Shown here one piece after another: positions 18,798 to 27,537 of a DNA stretch of 64,000 bases (position 1 is the stretch's first letter; each line of letters starts with the position of its first letter). The DNA is from Limnohabitans sp. WS1 (GTDB lineage: Bacteria > Pseudomonadota > Gammaproteobacteria > Burkholderiales > Burkholderiaceae_C): contig NZ_NERU01000017.1 in assembly GCF_003063265.1 (NCBI RefSeq), positions 1-64,000 on the forward strand, read 5' to 3'. The translations under genes and the position numbers were made by a program. The notes below the pieces were generated by a model. It worked only from the letters and a program-made list of their open reading frames with translations, made no database searches and was not told the origin of the DNA.

Positions 18798-19184
18798 TCA
18801 ACCCCTCCAAGTCAGCACCACCAACCAAACCAACATCGCCACGCCACCCCACACCAACACCCGTGTGCGCAGGCGCAGCATTTCCACGGCGCTGACCAAA
18901 CGCGCATTTTGTTCGGCCAACTCGGCCAGGGTTTCGGTCAGCTCGCGCTGGGTTTGGGCTTGGCGGTCGATCTGGCCTTGTGCGGCGATCAAGGCGTTTT
19001 TGAGTTCTCCCAAGCTGGGCACCGCACTGACCGGGGTCGTTGTAGCAGGCGTGCCTGCTTGGCCGGGCGGCTGAGGGGGTTGGCGGTCCATCAGCTTGCG
19101 TGCGGCTTTGAGCACCGAAGGTGCGTGTTCGATCACATCGCCCCAGGGAATCACTTTCAGCGCCATCAACCAAGGTATCGCCAT
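18798..19184 (-). CDS. Small tail-anchored coiled-coil protein, function unknown
   Basis: A 128-aa protein. The N-terminal part is amphipathic (MAIPWLMALKVIPWGDVIEH), followed by a Pro-rich linker and a helical, Gln/Glu-rich coiled coil (about 65-105: LKNALIAAQGQIDRQAQTQR and on). It ends in a single C-terminal membrane helix (VLVWGGVAMLVWLVVLTW). ATG 19184 follows AAAGGACA and fits better than an ATG 24 codons upstream. The architecture suggests a membrane-tethered scaffold. Similar small proteins are widespread in Comamonadaceae, but I know of no assigned role. Confidence 0.65.
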   Translation of the reverse strand: MAIPWLMALKVIPWGDVIEHAPSVLKAARKLMDRQPPQPPGQAGTPATTTPVSAVPSLGELKNALIAAQGQIDRQAQTQRELTETLAELAEQNARLVSAVEMLRLRTRVLVWGGVAMLVWLVVLTWRG

Positions 19185-19339
19185 CGTCTTGTCCTTTGTG
19201 TGCGCTTTGCAAGCGCGGTCTGCCATCTCAGCGTTCAATCCTACCCGGGTGGGCATTTTGGCGTGCTCGGGCGCGGGCCTTGCCGGATGGGGAAAAGGAC
19301 TTTGAACTTCGGTTGAATACGCTGAAGGAGCCAGGATTT

Positions 19340-19951
19340 TTATAAATCTGTTTGATACCGACTGCGCACACCTGCATCCAACTGAGTGACCGCATCCAAC
19401 ACTTCTGAAGAGGCCCCCAAAATTTCTTCACCGAATGAAACGGCCTGTTTGGGTCCCCACGAATCTGCTCGCCACGCTTGGCTGCGCAAAAACGCCTTTG
19501 CACAATGAAAGTAACACTGCGTGACGGACACTTCAATGACCAGTAAAGCATCCTGCGTGGCAGATGCCAAGGACTGGCACAGTGCAACATCATGCAGAAC
19601 CTTTGCATGACCTTGAACTCGCAATGTCTCATCACTTCCGGGCACCATGAAGATCAGTCCCAGCTTGGGATTGATCAATAAATTTTCGAAGGTAAAAGCC
19701 AACTTATTGCCCTTGCGCTCCGGTATCCATAAAGTGCGCTCATCTGGAACCTGCACAAACCCTGGCTGGTCGCCCTTTGGTGAGACTGTTGGAAAACCCA
19801 TTTCATCAACTGTTGCCAACATCACAAGAGGGGAAGCTTTGATAAAACGCATCATTGCTTGATGCAAGTTTCCCTTGATTTTTTGGCGGGTCAATGCATT
19901 GGGAGTTCCGAGAATTTCTCGAATTCGACTTTGTTCAATGATGTATTCCAT
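19340..19951 (-). CDS. Pyridoxamine 5'-phosphate oxidase-fold flavoprotein
   Basis: A 203-aa split-barrel FMN-binding protein of the MSMEG_1061-like group. The central region reads FIKASPLVMLATVDEMGFPTVSPKGD then PERKGNKLAFTFENLLINPKLGLIF, which gives the phosphate-binding Lys/Arg and dimer contacts typical of the family. Such proteins act as flavin or F420-dependent reductases or general-stress proteins; the reaction here is unknown. ATG 19951 (MEYIIEQSRI) is preferred over one 28 codons upstream. Its base composition is clearly more A/T-rich than that of the flanking genes, which may point to transfer from another lineage. Confidence 0.75.
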   Translation of the reverse strand: MEYIIEQSRIREILGTPNALTRQKIKGNLHQAMMRFIKASPLVMLATVDEMGFPTVSPKGDQPGFVQVPDERTLWIPERKGNKLAFTFENLLINPKLGLIFMVPGSDETLRVQGHAKVLHDVALCQSLASATQDALLVIEVSVTQCYFHCAKAFLRSQAWRADSWGPKQAVSFGEEILGASSEVLDAVTQLDAGVRSRYQTDL

Positions 19952-20184
19952 AAAGCGTGTCCAACGGAAAATGTCAGTATGCGCTTGAATATAAAGTACT
20001 TTACGATGCTTTTTTATCAGCCAAATCGCTTCCAAGATGACTCACGATTGCTGAAATTGCATGACTGATGTTGCCTGCATGTCCATCTGTCTTTTTTCGT
20101 CCCCTTATCGTCTCGCCCAGCCCTGTGCAACGTCCGGTCTGATTCGCACAATGACGGCATGTTCAACGCCTGAGCCAGCGCATC

Positions 20185-20748
20185 ATGACCCGCCACACCA
20201 AGCCGCCCAAATCCACCCTGCTCATCGTCGATGTTCAGCAGTCCTTCATGCGCATGCCGTATTGGTCGTCTGGACAACTCGCGCCATTTCAGCATGCGCT
20301 CCTGAAACTGGAAGCGGCTTGCCGTCAAGCGGATGTACCGGTAGTGCACATTTTTCACATCGACGACGATGCGCCTTTTCATGCCGACTCGGGCCTGATC
20401 CGTGCCATGGACTGGCTGCCCGGCGAGCCCGCCGCACGCTTTGACAAGCATGTGCACAACGCCTTCACCGACACCGGGCTCGACAACTGGCTGCGCCGTC
20501 AAGGCGTGCAGCGCATCATCATCAGCGGCATCCGCACCGAGCAGTGTTGCGAGACTACGGCCCGTGTGGGCTCGGACCTGGGTTATGCGGTGGACTTTGT
20601 GTCCGAGGCCACACTCACTTTCCCGATGACGCACAAAGGCACCGGTCAGACCTTCAGCGCACAGGACATCATCACGCGCACCGAGCTGGTCTTGGCCGAT
20701 CGCTTTGCGCGCATCGTGAACGTGGATACTTGCCTGTCCAGCCTTTGA
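20185..20748 (+). CDS. Isochorismatase-like cysteine hydrolase
   Basis: A 187-aa Rossmann-like hydrolase of the isochorismatase/nicotinamidase family. The catalytic triad is visible as Asp in LLIVDVQQSF (residue 16), Lys in ARFDKHVHNAF (about 94), and Cys in ISGIRTEQCCETTARVGSDL, with the cis-peptide loop before it. Members hydrolyse amides such as nicotinamide, N-carbamoylsarcosine or biuret; the substrate here is unknown. A DUF1272 gene (20 bases on) and a GlxA-type regulator follow on the same strand, a frequent trio in which the AraC protein controls the hydrolase. Confidence 0.85.
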   Translation: MTRHTKPPKSTLLIVDVQQSFMRMPYWSSGQLAPFQHALLKLEAACRQADVPVVHIFHIDDDAPFHADSGLIRAMDWLPGEPAARFDKHVHNAFTDTGLDNWLRRQGVQRIIISGIRTEQCCETTARVGSDLGYAVDFVSEATLTFPMTHKGTGQTFSAQDIITRTELVLADRFARIVNVDTCLSSL

Positions 20749-20768
20749 AACGCCCATCAGGAAACCCC

Positions 20769-21014
20769 ATGCTCCAACTGCGTCCCAACTGCGAATGCTG
20801 CAACCGCGACCTGCCGCCTGAGGCGCTGGAAGCGCGGATTTGCTCTTTTGAATGCACCTTTTGCGCCGATTGCGCAGACACGCGCTTGAAGGGCATCTGC
20901 CCCAATTGCGGTGGCGAACTGGTGCGCCGCCCGGTGCGCCCTGCGGCCAAGCTGTTGAACAACCCGGCTTCGACCGCACGTGTGTTCAAACCGCAGGGCT
21001 GCGCGTCCGAATGA
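20769..21014 (+). CDS. DUF1272 cysteine-rich protein
   Basis: An 81-aa protein with a treble-clef-like zinc site. Cysteine pairs lie in CECCNRDLPP (about 8-11), ICSFECTFCADCA (about 24-36) and CPNCGGEL (about 44-47). It matches the DUF1272 family, whose function is unknown. ATG 20769 lies 20 bases after the isochorismatase-like gene and probably shares its transcript. The last 25 residues (RPVRPAAKLLNNPAS and on) are basic and likely disordered. Confidence 0.8.
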   Translation: MLQLRPNCECCNRDLPPEALEARICSFECTFCADCADTRLKGICPNCGGELVRRPVRPAAKLLNNPASTARVFKPQGCASE

Positions 21015-21063
21015 CTGGCCTTTAAAAACCAGGCATGACAGTCAAGCTGCTCAACCGCTGGCC

Positions 21064-22005
21064 ATGGAAAACTTGAGTCTGTCGGTTTATCTGGTTGTCA
21101 CGCCAGGCGTGCTGCTGCTCGACTACGCCGGCCCCGCCGAAGCCCTTCGCATGGCGCGAGACATGGGCGCACCGCTCACGCTGTACACCTGCGGGCCGCT
21201 GCCCGATGTGCCCACATCGCTGGGCACCCAACTGACCGGGCTTGAACCCTTGCCCCAGCCACTGCCGCCCAACAGCCTGGTGCTGATCACCGGCAACAGT
21301 CACGAGCGCGAAGACTACGCAATGCCGGCAGCCCATCAAGTGGTGCGCTGGTTGCGAACCGCCGTTCAGCCGGACACGCGCTTGGCCAGCATCTGCTCGG
21401 GCGCTTTGCTGCTGGCCATGGCGGGCCAGCTCGACGGCCTGCGCTGCACCACACACCACACGCTCCTCGACGATTTGCAAGCCTTGGCCCCCACCGCCCA
21501 AGTGCAAGCCGACCGGATTTTTGTGGATGACGGCCGGGTGCTGACCAGCGCAGGCATCACCACCGGCATCGATCTGGCGCTCTACATCGTTGAACAAGTG
21601 GCCGGTGCTGCGCTGGCAGCGCAGGTGGCGCGGCGTTTGGTGATGTACACCCGTCGCGGCCCCAACGACCCACAGCTCTCGCCTTGGCTGGCGCACCGCA
21701 ACCACATACACCCGGCGGTGCACCGCGCACAAGACGCCATCGCGCACAGCCTGGCCCAAGACCCGGCGCGCCGCTGGTCGCTAACGGAGTTGGCAGAGGT
21801 GGCTTGCGTGAGCCCCCGGCATTTGTCGCGCCTGTTCATGCAACACACCGGCATCAGCGTGCTGGACTACCAGCAGCAACTGCGCATGGCGCGTGCGCAA
21901 GAGTTGATGGCGCACAACCCGTCACTGACCCAGGAGCAACTGGCCGAGGCCTGCGGTTTTGGCTCTGCGCGAGATTTCAGGCGAGTTTGGGCCAGATGCT
22001 TTTAG
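21064..22005 (+). CDS. GlxA-family AraC-type transcriptional regulator
   Basis: A 313-aa regulator with an N-terminal DJ-1/PfpI (class I glutamine amidotransferase-like) domain at about 5-170. It includes the nucleophile-elbow region SICSGALLLAMAG, which keeps the cysteine. The C-terminal AraC helix-turn-helix pair spans about 215-310 (LTELAEVACVSPRHLSRLFM and QEQLAEACGFGSARDFRRVW). GlxA proteins sense small metabolites such as carnitine, arginine or nitriles. Its position just after the isochorismatase-like and DUF1272 genes suggests it regulates them. ATG 21064 gives the family opening MENLSLSVYLVVTPG. Confidence 0.87.
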   Translation: MENLSLSVYLVVTPGVLLLDYAGPAEALRMARDMGAPLTLYTCGPLPDVPTSLGTQLTGLEPLPQPLPPNSLVLITGNSHEREDYAMPAAHQVVRWLRTAVQPDTRLASICSGALLLAMAGQLDGLRCTTHHTLLDDLQALAPTAQVQADRIFVDDGRVLTSAGITTGIDLALYIVEQVAGAALAAQVARRLVMYTRRGPNDPQLSPWLAHRNHIHPAVHRAQDAIAHSLAQDPARRWSLTELAEVACVSPRHLSRLFMQHTGISVLDYQQQLRMARAQELMAHNPSLTQEQLAEACGFGSARDFRRVWARCF

Positions 22006-22055
22006 AAAGTCGATTTATCCTTGTATTTTGAATATGGCATATTTAATTTACAAGG

Positions 22056-23207
22056 ATGTTCAAACGCATTGCCCAAAGCACACTGGCCTCACACCTCACA
22101 TGGAGCCCAGCTGTTTCCAGCTTGGGACCGCGCCAGATTGGCAAAACCACCTTGGCCCGCGCTCTGCTGGACACCCATCCAAATGCCATTTATCTGGACC
22201 TGGAATCCCCACAAGATCAGGCACGCCTGGGCGAGGGCCCGCTGTTTCTGCAAGCCCACGCAGACCGGCTGGTGATCCTGGACGAGGTTCAAAATGCACC
22301 GCAGTTGTTTTCGGTGTTGCGCGGTGAAATCGACCGCATCCGTCGCCCCGGGCGCTTTGTCTTGCTGGGCTCGGCTTCGTTTGAATTGCTGCGCCAATCC
22401 CAATCCTTGGCCGGACGGTTGAGTCTGATTGACATGTTCCCGCTCCTCTTCAACGAAGTCGGCTCGGAGCTCAGTACCGTGCAGAACTTGTGGGTGCGCG
22501 GCGGCTTTCCGCCCAGCTTCACCGCCGTCGATTCACACGCCTCTTGGGCTTGGCGTGATGCGTTCATCCGACACCTGCTGCACACCGATTTGCCAGCTCT
22601 GGGCTTGCGCGTGGATGCCGAAAGTCTGCGCCGTTTTTGGCGCATGCTGGCGCATGTGCATGGCCAGCTGTTCAATGCATCGGCCATCGCCAACTCACTG
22701 GACGTGAGCGCCCCCACGGTCAATCGCTGGCTCGATCACATGGTGGGTGCCTTGCTGGTCAGAAAACTCGAACCCTATCACGCCAACCTGGGCAAGCGTT
22801 TGGTCAAGGCACCCAAGGTTTATGTTCGCGACAGCGGTCTGCTGCACAGCCTTCTGGGCTTGAGCCATCCGGACGACCTGCAAGGCCACCCCATGGCAGG
22901 TGCGTGCTGGGAAGGCTTTGTCATCGACCAAATTGCCGCCCACATGCCCACTGGGGCCAGCCTGTCGTTTTACAGAACAGCGGCGGGTGCCGAACTGGAT
23001 GTGGTGGTGGAAACCGGGCAGCGAAAAATCGGTTTCGAAATCAAGTTCAGCGTGGCGCCCAAAGTCACCAAAGGCTTCTGGCAATCCCTGCAAGACGTGC
23101 AACCCGAGAAAACCTACATCGTCGCCCCCGTGCAGCAGCGCTGGCCTTTTGCCGAAGGGGTTGAGGTGATTTCCGTGGGTGATATCGCAGGGGTTCTGGC
23201 GGGTTGA
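22056..23207 (+). CDS. AAA ATPase with C-terminal DUF4143 domain
   Basis: A 383-aa protein. The N-terminal AAA_14 ATPase domain has a Walker A motif, GPRQIGKTTLARALL (about 25), and a Walker B motif, LVILDEVQNAP (about 75), with sensor region FVLLGSASFELL. A DUF4143 nuclease-like domain lies at about 190-350 (GACWEGFVIDQI, SFYRTAAGAELDVVVE, IGFEIKFSVAPK). The PD-(D/E)xK-like E-x-D...E-x-K pattern is visible in AELDVV...FEIKF. Such genes are scattered by horizontal transfer and have been suggested, without firm proof, to act as addiction or defence modules. An A/T-rich stretch at 22016-22050 is its probable promoter. Confidence 0.85.
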   Translation: MFKRIAQSTLASHLTWSPAVSSLGPRQIGKTTLARALLDTHPNAIYLDLESPQDQARLGEGPLFLQAHADRLVILDEVQNAPQLFSVLRGEIDRIRRPGRFVLLGSASFELLRQSQSLAGRLSLIDMFPLLFNEVGSELSTVQNLWVRGGFPPSFTAVDSHASWAWRDAFIRHLLHTDLPALGLRVDAESLRRFWRMLAHVHGQLFNASAIANSLDVSAPTVNRWLDHMVGALLVRKLEPYHANLGKRLVKAPKVYVRDSGLLHSLLGLSHPDDLQGHPMAGACWEGFVIDQIAAHMPTGASLSFYRTAAGAELDVVVETGQRKIGFEIKFSVAPKVTKGFWQSLQDVQPEKTYIVAPVQQRWPFAEGVEVISVGDIAGVLAG

Positions 23208-23225
23208 AGGCGCAGCCCACATTCA

Positions 23226-24452
23226 TCAACAAAGTCGGCGCTGCTCACGCAAATGCGCGCCATCCAGATACTGCGCCAGCAGGTCAATGTCCTGATCTCG
23301 CACATTCAGACCTTTGAACACCGCTTTCCACTGCGCCACCTGACAGGCGATCTCGGCCACGGTTTGCTGGGCTTGCGCGTCCGTCAGCCCGAAGGCCCGC
23401 GCTTCTGACATCGCATTGGTCAGGCTGGCCTCATGACCCAGAGCGCCCACACGCATTTGCTGATAAGCCAGACCCTGCGCGGCAGGCAGCACATCAAAAG
23501 CGGGTGACAACGCATAAAGACCATCAGCGCCTCGCACCAGCGCGTGGTTCTTTTCATGGTCGTCGGTGTTGTCGATCAGGATGTTGAAGACCATGCGCCT
23601 GAACAACTCTTGCTGCTGCGCTCGCACTTGGTCAGGCCGCCCCAAGCGGCGAATCAGTTGCGCCAGTTCGGGGTAGCCGAGGACCTCACCTGCGGCCCGC
23701 AATGCGACGCAGGCGGACTGGACATGCTGGCGCTGTGAGCCCGCGCGGTCAAAGCGCCGGACAGCCACAGCGTGGCCTTGCGGCAATGGCAGCGCCAAGG
23801 TGTCTGCCGTTTGGATGCCGCAACGGCGCGCCAGCTGCATGCTGGCGTGTTCGATCAGTGGCGAGTCCAGATCTCCGCCTTCCGAAAACTTGACCATCCA
23901 GGACACACCATCGATTTGCATCAAGGACTTCGGCCGTGCGCCGCCCATGCTCACGCCAGGCTGCAGCAAACGACGCTGCTGTTCGCTGACGGCATCGCCC
24001 GCCATAACGCGCTGCACCGCCTGATGCATGTCGGCCAGTCCGTCAAACGTGGGCATGGCGGCTGTTGCGGCGGGGACATAACTTTCCGCAAGCAATGAAA
24101 CGCCCAAAGCCCCAAAGCGGTCATCGCCAGCAAAGTACAAATACTCCAGCAAAGACAAACGCGCAGGCCGCTCGATCAATCGGATAACACGCTCGCCCCA
24201 TTGATCGGGTCGTGCATCGTCCACCGCACCCGCCGCGGTATCGCGTTCGGCGGGCAACATCAGCCCCAGGCGCAAGGGCAGGTCTTCGCTCAAGGCGAAG
24301 CCTTTTGGCGAGGCGATCCATACGGGGTCGGAAGTCAGGGCGACTTTGCGGCGCTGGTCTTGCAGGCTCAGGGTACCGATACGCTGAGGCGCATGCGGAT
24401 CACCCAACCACCACAGGCTCATGCTGTCTTGGGGTTCATAGGCCTGGCTCAC
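23226..24452 (-). CDS. hipA: HipA-family serine/threonine kinase toxin
   Basis: A 408-aa HipA-like kinase, the toxin of a type II pair. E. coli HipA phosphorylates glutamyl-tRNA synthetase and causes growth arrest. Visible here are the N-terminal subdomain (GTLSLQDQRRKVALTSDP, about 25-45), the P-loop-like autophosphorylation region LQPGVSMGGARPKSLM (about 165), and the catalytic loop NILIDNTDDHEKNHAL (about 295) with the metal-binding DVLPAAQG segment afterwards. It lacks the long C-terminal motif of the E. coli protein and is closer to the compact HipA family. It overlaps the antitoxin gene by four bases (ATGA). Confidence 0.9.
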   Translation of the reverse strand: MSQAYEPQDSMSLWWLGDPHAPQRIGTLSLQDQRRKVALTSDPVWIASPKGFALSEDLPLRLGLMLPAERDTAAGAVDDARPDQWGERVIRLIERPARLSLLEYLYFAGDDRFGALGVSLLAESYVPAATAAMPTFDGLADMHQAVQRVMAGDAVSEQQRRLLQPGVSMGGARPKSLMQIDGVSWMVKFSEGGDLDSPLIEHASMQLARRCGIQTADTLALPLPQGHAVAVRRFDRAGSQRQHVQSACVALRAAGEVLGYPELAQLIRRLGRPDQVRAQQQELFRRMVFNILIDNTDDHEKNHALVRGADGLYALSPAFDVLPAAQGLAYQQMRVGALGHEASLTNAMSEARAFGLTDAQAQQTVAEIACQVAQWKAVFKGLNVRDQDIDLLAQYLDGAHLREQRRLC

Positions 24453-24793
24453 AGTGAGGGCTCCGGTTTGCGCGACAAGCGCTTGCTGCGCTGGCGCACG
24501 GCTTCAATGTCTTGCTCCAGCGCATTCAGGTCTTGTGCAGGTGCCGCCATCTCAGGCAACGCTGCATGCCGGCCCATGAGCCAAAGGGCCGTGGCGTAGA
24601 CGCCCATGCCGACCGAAGGGTCGCCCTTTTCCATGCGAATGAGCGTGGGCACCGAGACCGAAAGGCGAGTGGCCCAAGTACGCTGACTTTCTTTGCGGCG
24701 CTGGCGGGCCAGCGCTAAATTTTCACCCAGGTCTTTCAGGGCGCGGGCAACCGCAGCAGGCAGAATTTCTGTGGCGTGAGCAGGCTTCGACAT
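24449..24793 (-). CDS. hipB: HipB-like XRE-family antitoxin
   Basis: A 114-aa DNA-binding antitoxin with a helix-turn-helix of the XRE type at about 20-75 (LGENLALARQRRKESQRTWA, then LSVSVPTLIRMEKGDPSVG). The C-terminal tail (DLNALEQDIEAVRQRSKRLS) is basic and helical. It is translated first and coupled to hipA by ATGA overlap, the usual order for this family. ATG 24793 lies one base from the operator at 24795-24836, in keeping with autorepression. Confidence 0.9.
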   Translation of the reverse strand: MSKPAHATEILPAAVARALKDLGENLALARQRRKESQRTWATRLSVSVPTLIRMEKGDPSVGMGVYATALWLMGRHAALPEMAAPAQDLNALEQDIEAVRQRSKRLSRKPEPSL

Positions 24794-24794
24794 G

Positions 24795-24836
24795 AAACAA
24801 AATTTACCATGAAATCAAACCATGTCAATTTTGTTT
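24795..24836. promoter_or_regulatory. hipB: hipBA operator
   Basis: A 42-bp palindrome with perfect outer arms (AAACAAAATT / AATTTTGTTT) and an inner CATG pair lies directly upstream of hipB. Its size, symmetry and A/T-rich centre fit a HipB repressor site overlapping the promoter. Binding is inferred. Confidence 0.6.
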
Positions 24837-24852
24837 TACCTCAACGGGATCG

Positions 24853-26094
24853 TCACCCGACCAGCAGCGCCTCATCCAACAACTCCACCCAGTGCCGCAC
24901 CGGCAGGCCACTGCCGCTTTGCAGGTGGGTGATGCAGCCGATGTTGGCGCTCAGCACGCCCTGCGGTTGCAGCGCATTCAGGTGGCCCAGTTTGCGGTCG
25001 CGCAGCTGTTTGGACAAATCCGGGTTGAGCACGCTGTAAGTGCCCGCCGAGCCGCAGCACAGGTGCGATTCATTGGCGGTGACCTTGATCTGAAAGCCCA
25101 GATCGCCCAGATGCTTTTCGACGCCGCCTTTGAGCTGCTGGCCGTGTTGCAGCGTGCAGGGTGGGTGGTAAGCCTGAAGGCCTGCGGCTTGCAGGGCCTC
25201 AGGTTTGAGCTTGTCTTTGAGCAAGGGCACCAACTCGGGCAGCAACTCGCTCAGGTCGCGCGTCAAGGCACCAATCCGGGCGGCTTTGTCGGCGTACTCC
25301 GGGTCGTCTTTCAGCACATGGCCATAGTCCTTGACCATGACGCCGCAGCCCGAGGCGTTCATGACGATGGCTTCGACTTCGCCGCATTCGACCAGCGGCC
25401 ACCAGGCGTCGATGTTGGCCCGCATGTGGTCCTTGCCACCGTCGTGATCATTCAGGTGGAATTTGAGCGCGCCGCAGCAACCGGCCTTGGGGGCGGTCAC
25501 GGCTTGGATGCCTGCGGCGTCCAATACGCGGGCGGTGGCGGTGTTGATGTTGGGGCTCATGCTCGGCTGCACGCAACCGGCCAGCATCAGCACTTTGCGG
25601 GCGTGCGTTCGGGTGGGCCAGATGCCAGCGTCTTGCGGCGCGGGCACTTTGGCTTTCAGGCTGTCGGGCAGCAGGCCGCGCACCATCTGGCCCATCTTCA
25701 TGGCCGGGGCAAACAGGGGCGAAGGCAGACCTTCTTTGAGCACCCAACGGACCAGTTTTTCAGAGGCGGGGCGCTCGACTTTGGCGTCCACCAGCTTGCG
25801 GCCGATGTCCACCAAATGGCCGTATTGCACGCCGCTGGGGCATGTGCTTTCGCAGTTGCGGCAGGTCAGGCACCTGTCCAGGTGCATCTGGGTTTTGCGG
25901 GTGGGCGTTTCGCCCTCCAGCACCGCCTTCATCAGGTAGATGCGGCCACGCGGGCCATCCAGCTCGTCACCCAGCAGCTGGTAAGTGGGGCAAGTGGCGG
26001 TGCAAAAGCCGCAGTGCACACACTTGCGCAGGATGGCTTCGGCTTCGATGCCGTCGGGGGAGTTTTGGTATTCGGGGGCAAGGTTGGTTTGCAT
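24853..26094 (-). CDS. glcF: Glycolate oxidase iron-sulfur subunit
   Basis: The 413-aa electron-transfer subunit of glycolate oxidase oxidises glycolate to glyoxylate with GlcD and GlcE at the inner membrane. Two 4Fe-4S ferredoxin motifs are intact: CVHCGFCTATCPTY (about 25-38) and CLTCRNCESTCPSG (about 78-91). Two CCG domains follow (AGCVQPSMSPNINT..., GCCGALKFHL; PCTLQHGQQL..., CCGSAGTYSVLNP). ATG 26094 is 11 bases after glcE. A longer upstream frame overlaps glcE and is rejected. Confidence 0.93.
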   Translation of the reverse strand: MQTNLAPEYQNSPDGIEAEAILRKCVHCGFCTATCPTYQLLGDELDGPRGRIYLMKAVLEGETPTRKTQMHLDRCLTCRNCESTCPSGVQYGHLVDIGRKLVDAKVERPASEKLVRWVLKEGLPSPLFAPAMKMGQMVRGLLPDSLKAKVPAPQDAGIWPTRTHARKVLMLAGCVQPSMSPNINTATARVLDAAGIQAVTAPKAGCCGALKFHLNDHDGGKDHMRANIDAWWPLVECGEVEAIVMNASGCGVMVKDYGHVLKDDPEYADKAARIGALTRDLSELLPELVPLLKDKLKPEALQAAGLQAYHPPCTLQHGQQLKGGVEKHLGDLGFQIKVTANESHLCCGSAGTYSVLNPDLSKQLRDRKLGHLNALQPQGVLSANIGCITHLQSGSGLPVRHWVELLDEALLVG

Positions 26095-26105
26095 GACGAT
26101 TCGCC

Positions 26106-27251
26106 TCAGAGGGGGTGCAAGCGGCCGGTGGCGAACACGCCTTTCGGGTCGAACTGCTGTTGCAATTGCTGCTGGATGCGTTGCTGCACCTGCTCCAAAG
26201 GCGTGTTCACGCCCACGGCTTTGTCCGATGCGGCATGGGCGGCGCTGGCTCGGAACAGCGTGGCATGGCCGCCGACCTTCTGGGCCATCGCGCGCAAAGT
26301 CACCGCGGCCGATGCGGGTGCCCACAACCAACGCTGCGCACCTTGCCACTCCACATAGGTGGAATAAGGCAGGTCCAAAACCGGTGCGGTTTGCGGCACC
26401 GACAGACGCCACAGGCAGGCATCGGGGCTGGGCGCATCAAAAAACGGCAAAGTCTGCTCGGTGCTGGCACGCCAGTCCAAGGCAGCTTCGGCATTGTCCA
26501 TGGTCTGAACCTGCGCGCCCAGGGCAGCGGCATCGGCGCTCATTTTGACGGTGGCCGACTGCACCGCCGCCACCGCGCCGCGCAGGCGCACAAACACATA
26601 ATCGGCCACGGGTTGGGCCGTGCTGTCGCGCACCCAGGCGCTGGCATTCAGGGGCAGGGGCTGGCCACCCCAGCGGTGCAGCAAATCCAGCGCCGGGCCT
26701 TGGGCCAGACCCGCGATCATCAGCGTGGCCTCGGCCGGGGCCACGGGCAAGACCTTGAGGCTGACCTCGGTGATCAGGCCCAGCGTGCCCCAGCTGCCGG
26801 CCATGAGGCGGCTCACGTCGTAACCGGCCACGTTTTTCATGACCTGGCCGCCAAAGGTCAGGTGCTCGCCCAGACCGTTGATGAAGCGGGCCCCGAGCAC
26901 GTAGTCACGCACAGCGCCAGCCGTGGCGCGGGCCGGGCCGCTCAAACCAGCGGCCACCATGCCGCCTACTGTCGCGCCGGGGCCAAAGTGCGGCGGCTCA
27001 AAAGCCAAGCACTGCCCTTTCTCCGCTAAGGCAGCTTCCAGTTCGGCCAAGGGCGTGCCGCACCGGACGGTGACCACCAGCTCGCTGGGCTCGTAACTGA
27101 CGATACCCCGGTAGATTCGGGTGTCCAGCACCTCGCCCGTGAGGCTCTGGCCCCAGAAATCTTTGCTGCCACCGCCGCGCAAACGCAAGGTGCGGCCTTG
27201 GGCTGCGGCGGCACGCACGGCGTCGATGAGTGAATTGAGTTGAGCATCCAT
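26106..27251 (-). CDS. glcE: Glycolate oxidase FAD-binding subunit
   Basis: A 381-aa FAD-binding protein of the PCMH/VAO type. It has RLRGGGSKDFWG for flavin phosphate (about 25), GPGATVGGMVAAGLSGPARA, the GARFINGLGEHLTFGGQVMKN segment (about 135-155) and GYDVSRLMAGSWGTLGLITEV. It forms glycolate oxidase with GlcD and GlcF. ATG 27251 gives MDAQLNSLIDAV, the family start. glcF follows 11 bases on. glcD, normally first in the operon, is not upstream: 286 bases of non-coding DNA and then an SMP-30 gene are found instead, so the catalytic subunit must be elsewhere. Confidence 0.92.
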   Translation of the reverse strand: MDAQLNSLIDAVRAAAAQGRTLRLRGGGSKDFWGQSLTGEVLDTRIYRGIVSYEPSELVVTVRCGTPLAELEAALAEKGQCLAFEPPHFGPGATVGGMVAAGLSGPARATAGAVRDYVLGARFINGLGEHLTFGGQVMKNVAGYDVSRLMAGSWGTLGLITEVSLKVLPVAPAEATLMIAGLAQGPALDLLHRWGGQPLPLNASAWVRDSTAQPVADYVFVRLRGAVAAVQSATVKMSADAAALGAQVQTMDNAEAALDWRASTEQTLPFFDAPSPDACLWRLSVPQTAPVLDLPYSTYVEWQGAQRWLWAPASAAVTLRAMAQKVGGHATLFRASAAHAASDKAVGVNTPLEQVQQRIQQQLQQQFDPKGVFATGRLHPL

Positions 27252-27537
27252 GGGCCAAGATGGTAACGCCCGGCCCCGTGAGGGCGCGTGAATTTTTTGA
27301 ACGATGGGGTTGTGGGAAATTGCGGCATCTGGCCTTTGTGGGCGCTGCAGAGGCAGTTGCGGCAAAGGGTCAATTTGAAGCATTGTTCAAATGTTGACGT
27401 GGCCATCGTCCCGCTTGCAAGTGCACCAGACATGCACCGCATCAAATGCCTGACTGATCCCGCAGACGATCAATGAGTTCATGGGTGATTTGCACCCCTC
27501 GTGCTGGCAGAGGTTCGATACCCAAATCCGCCAGTTT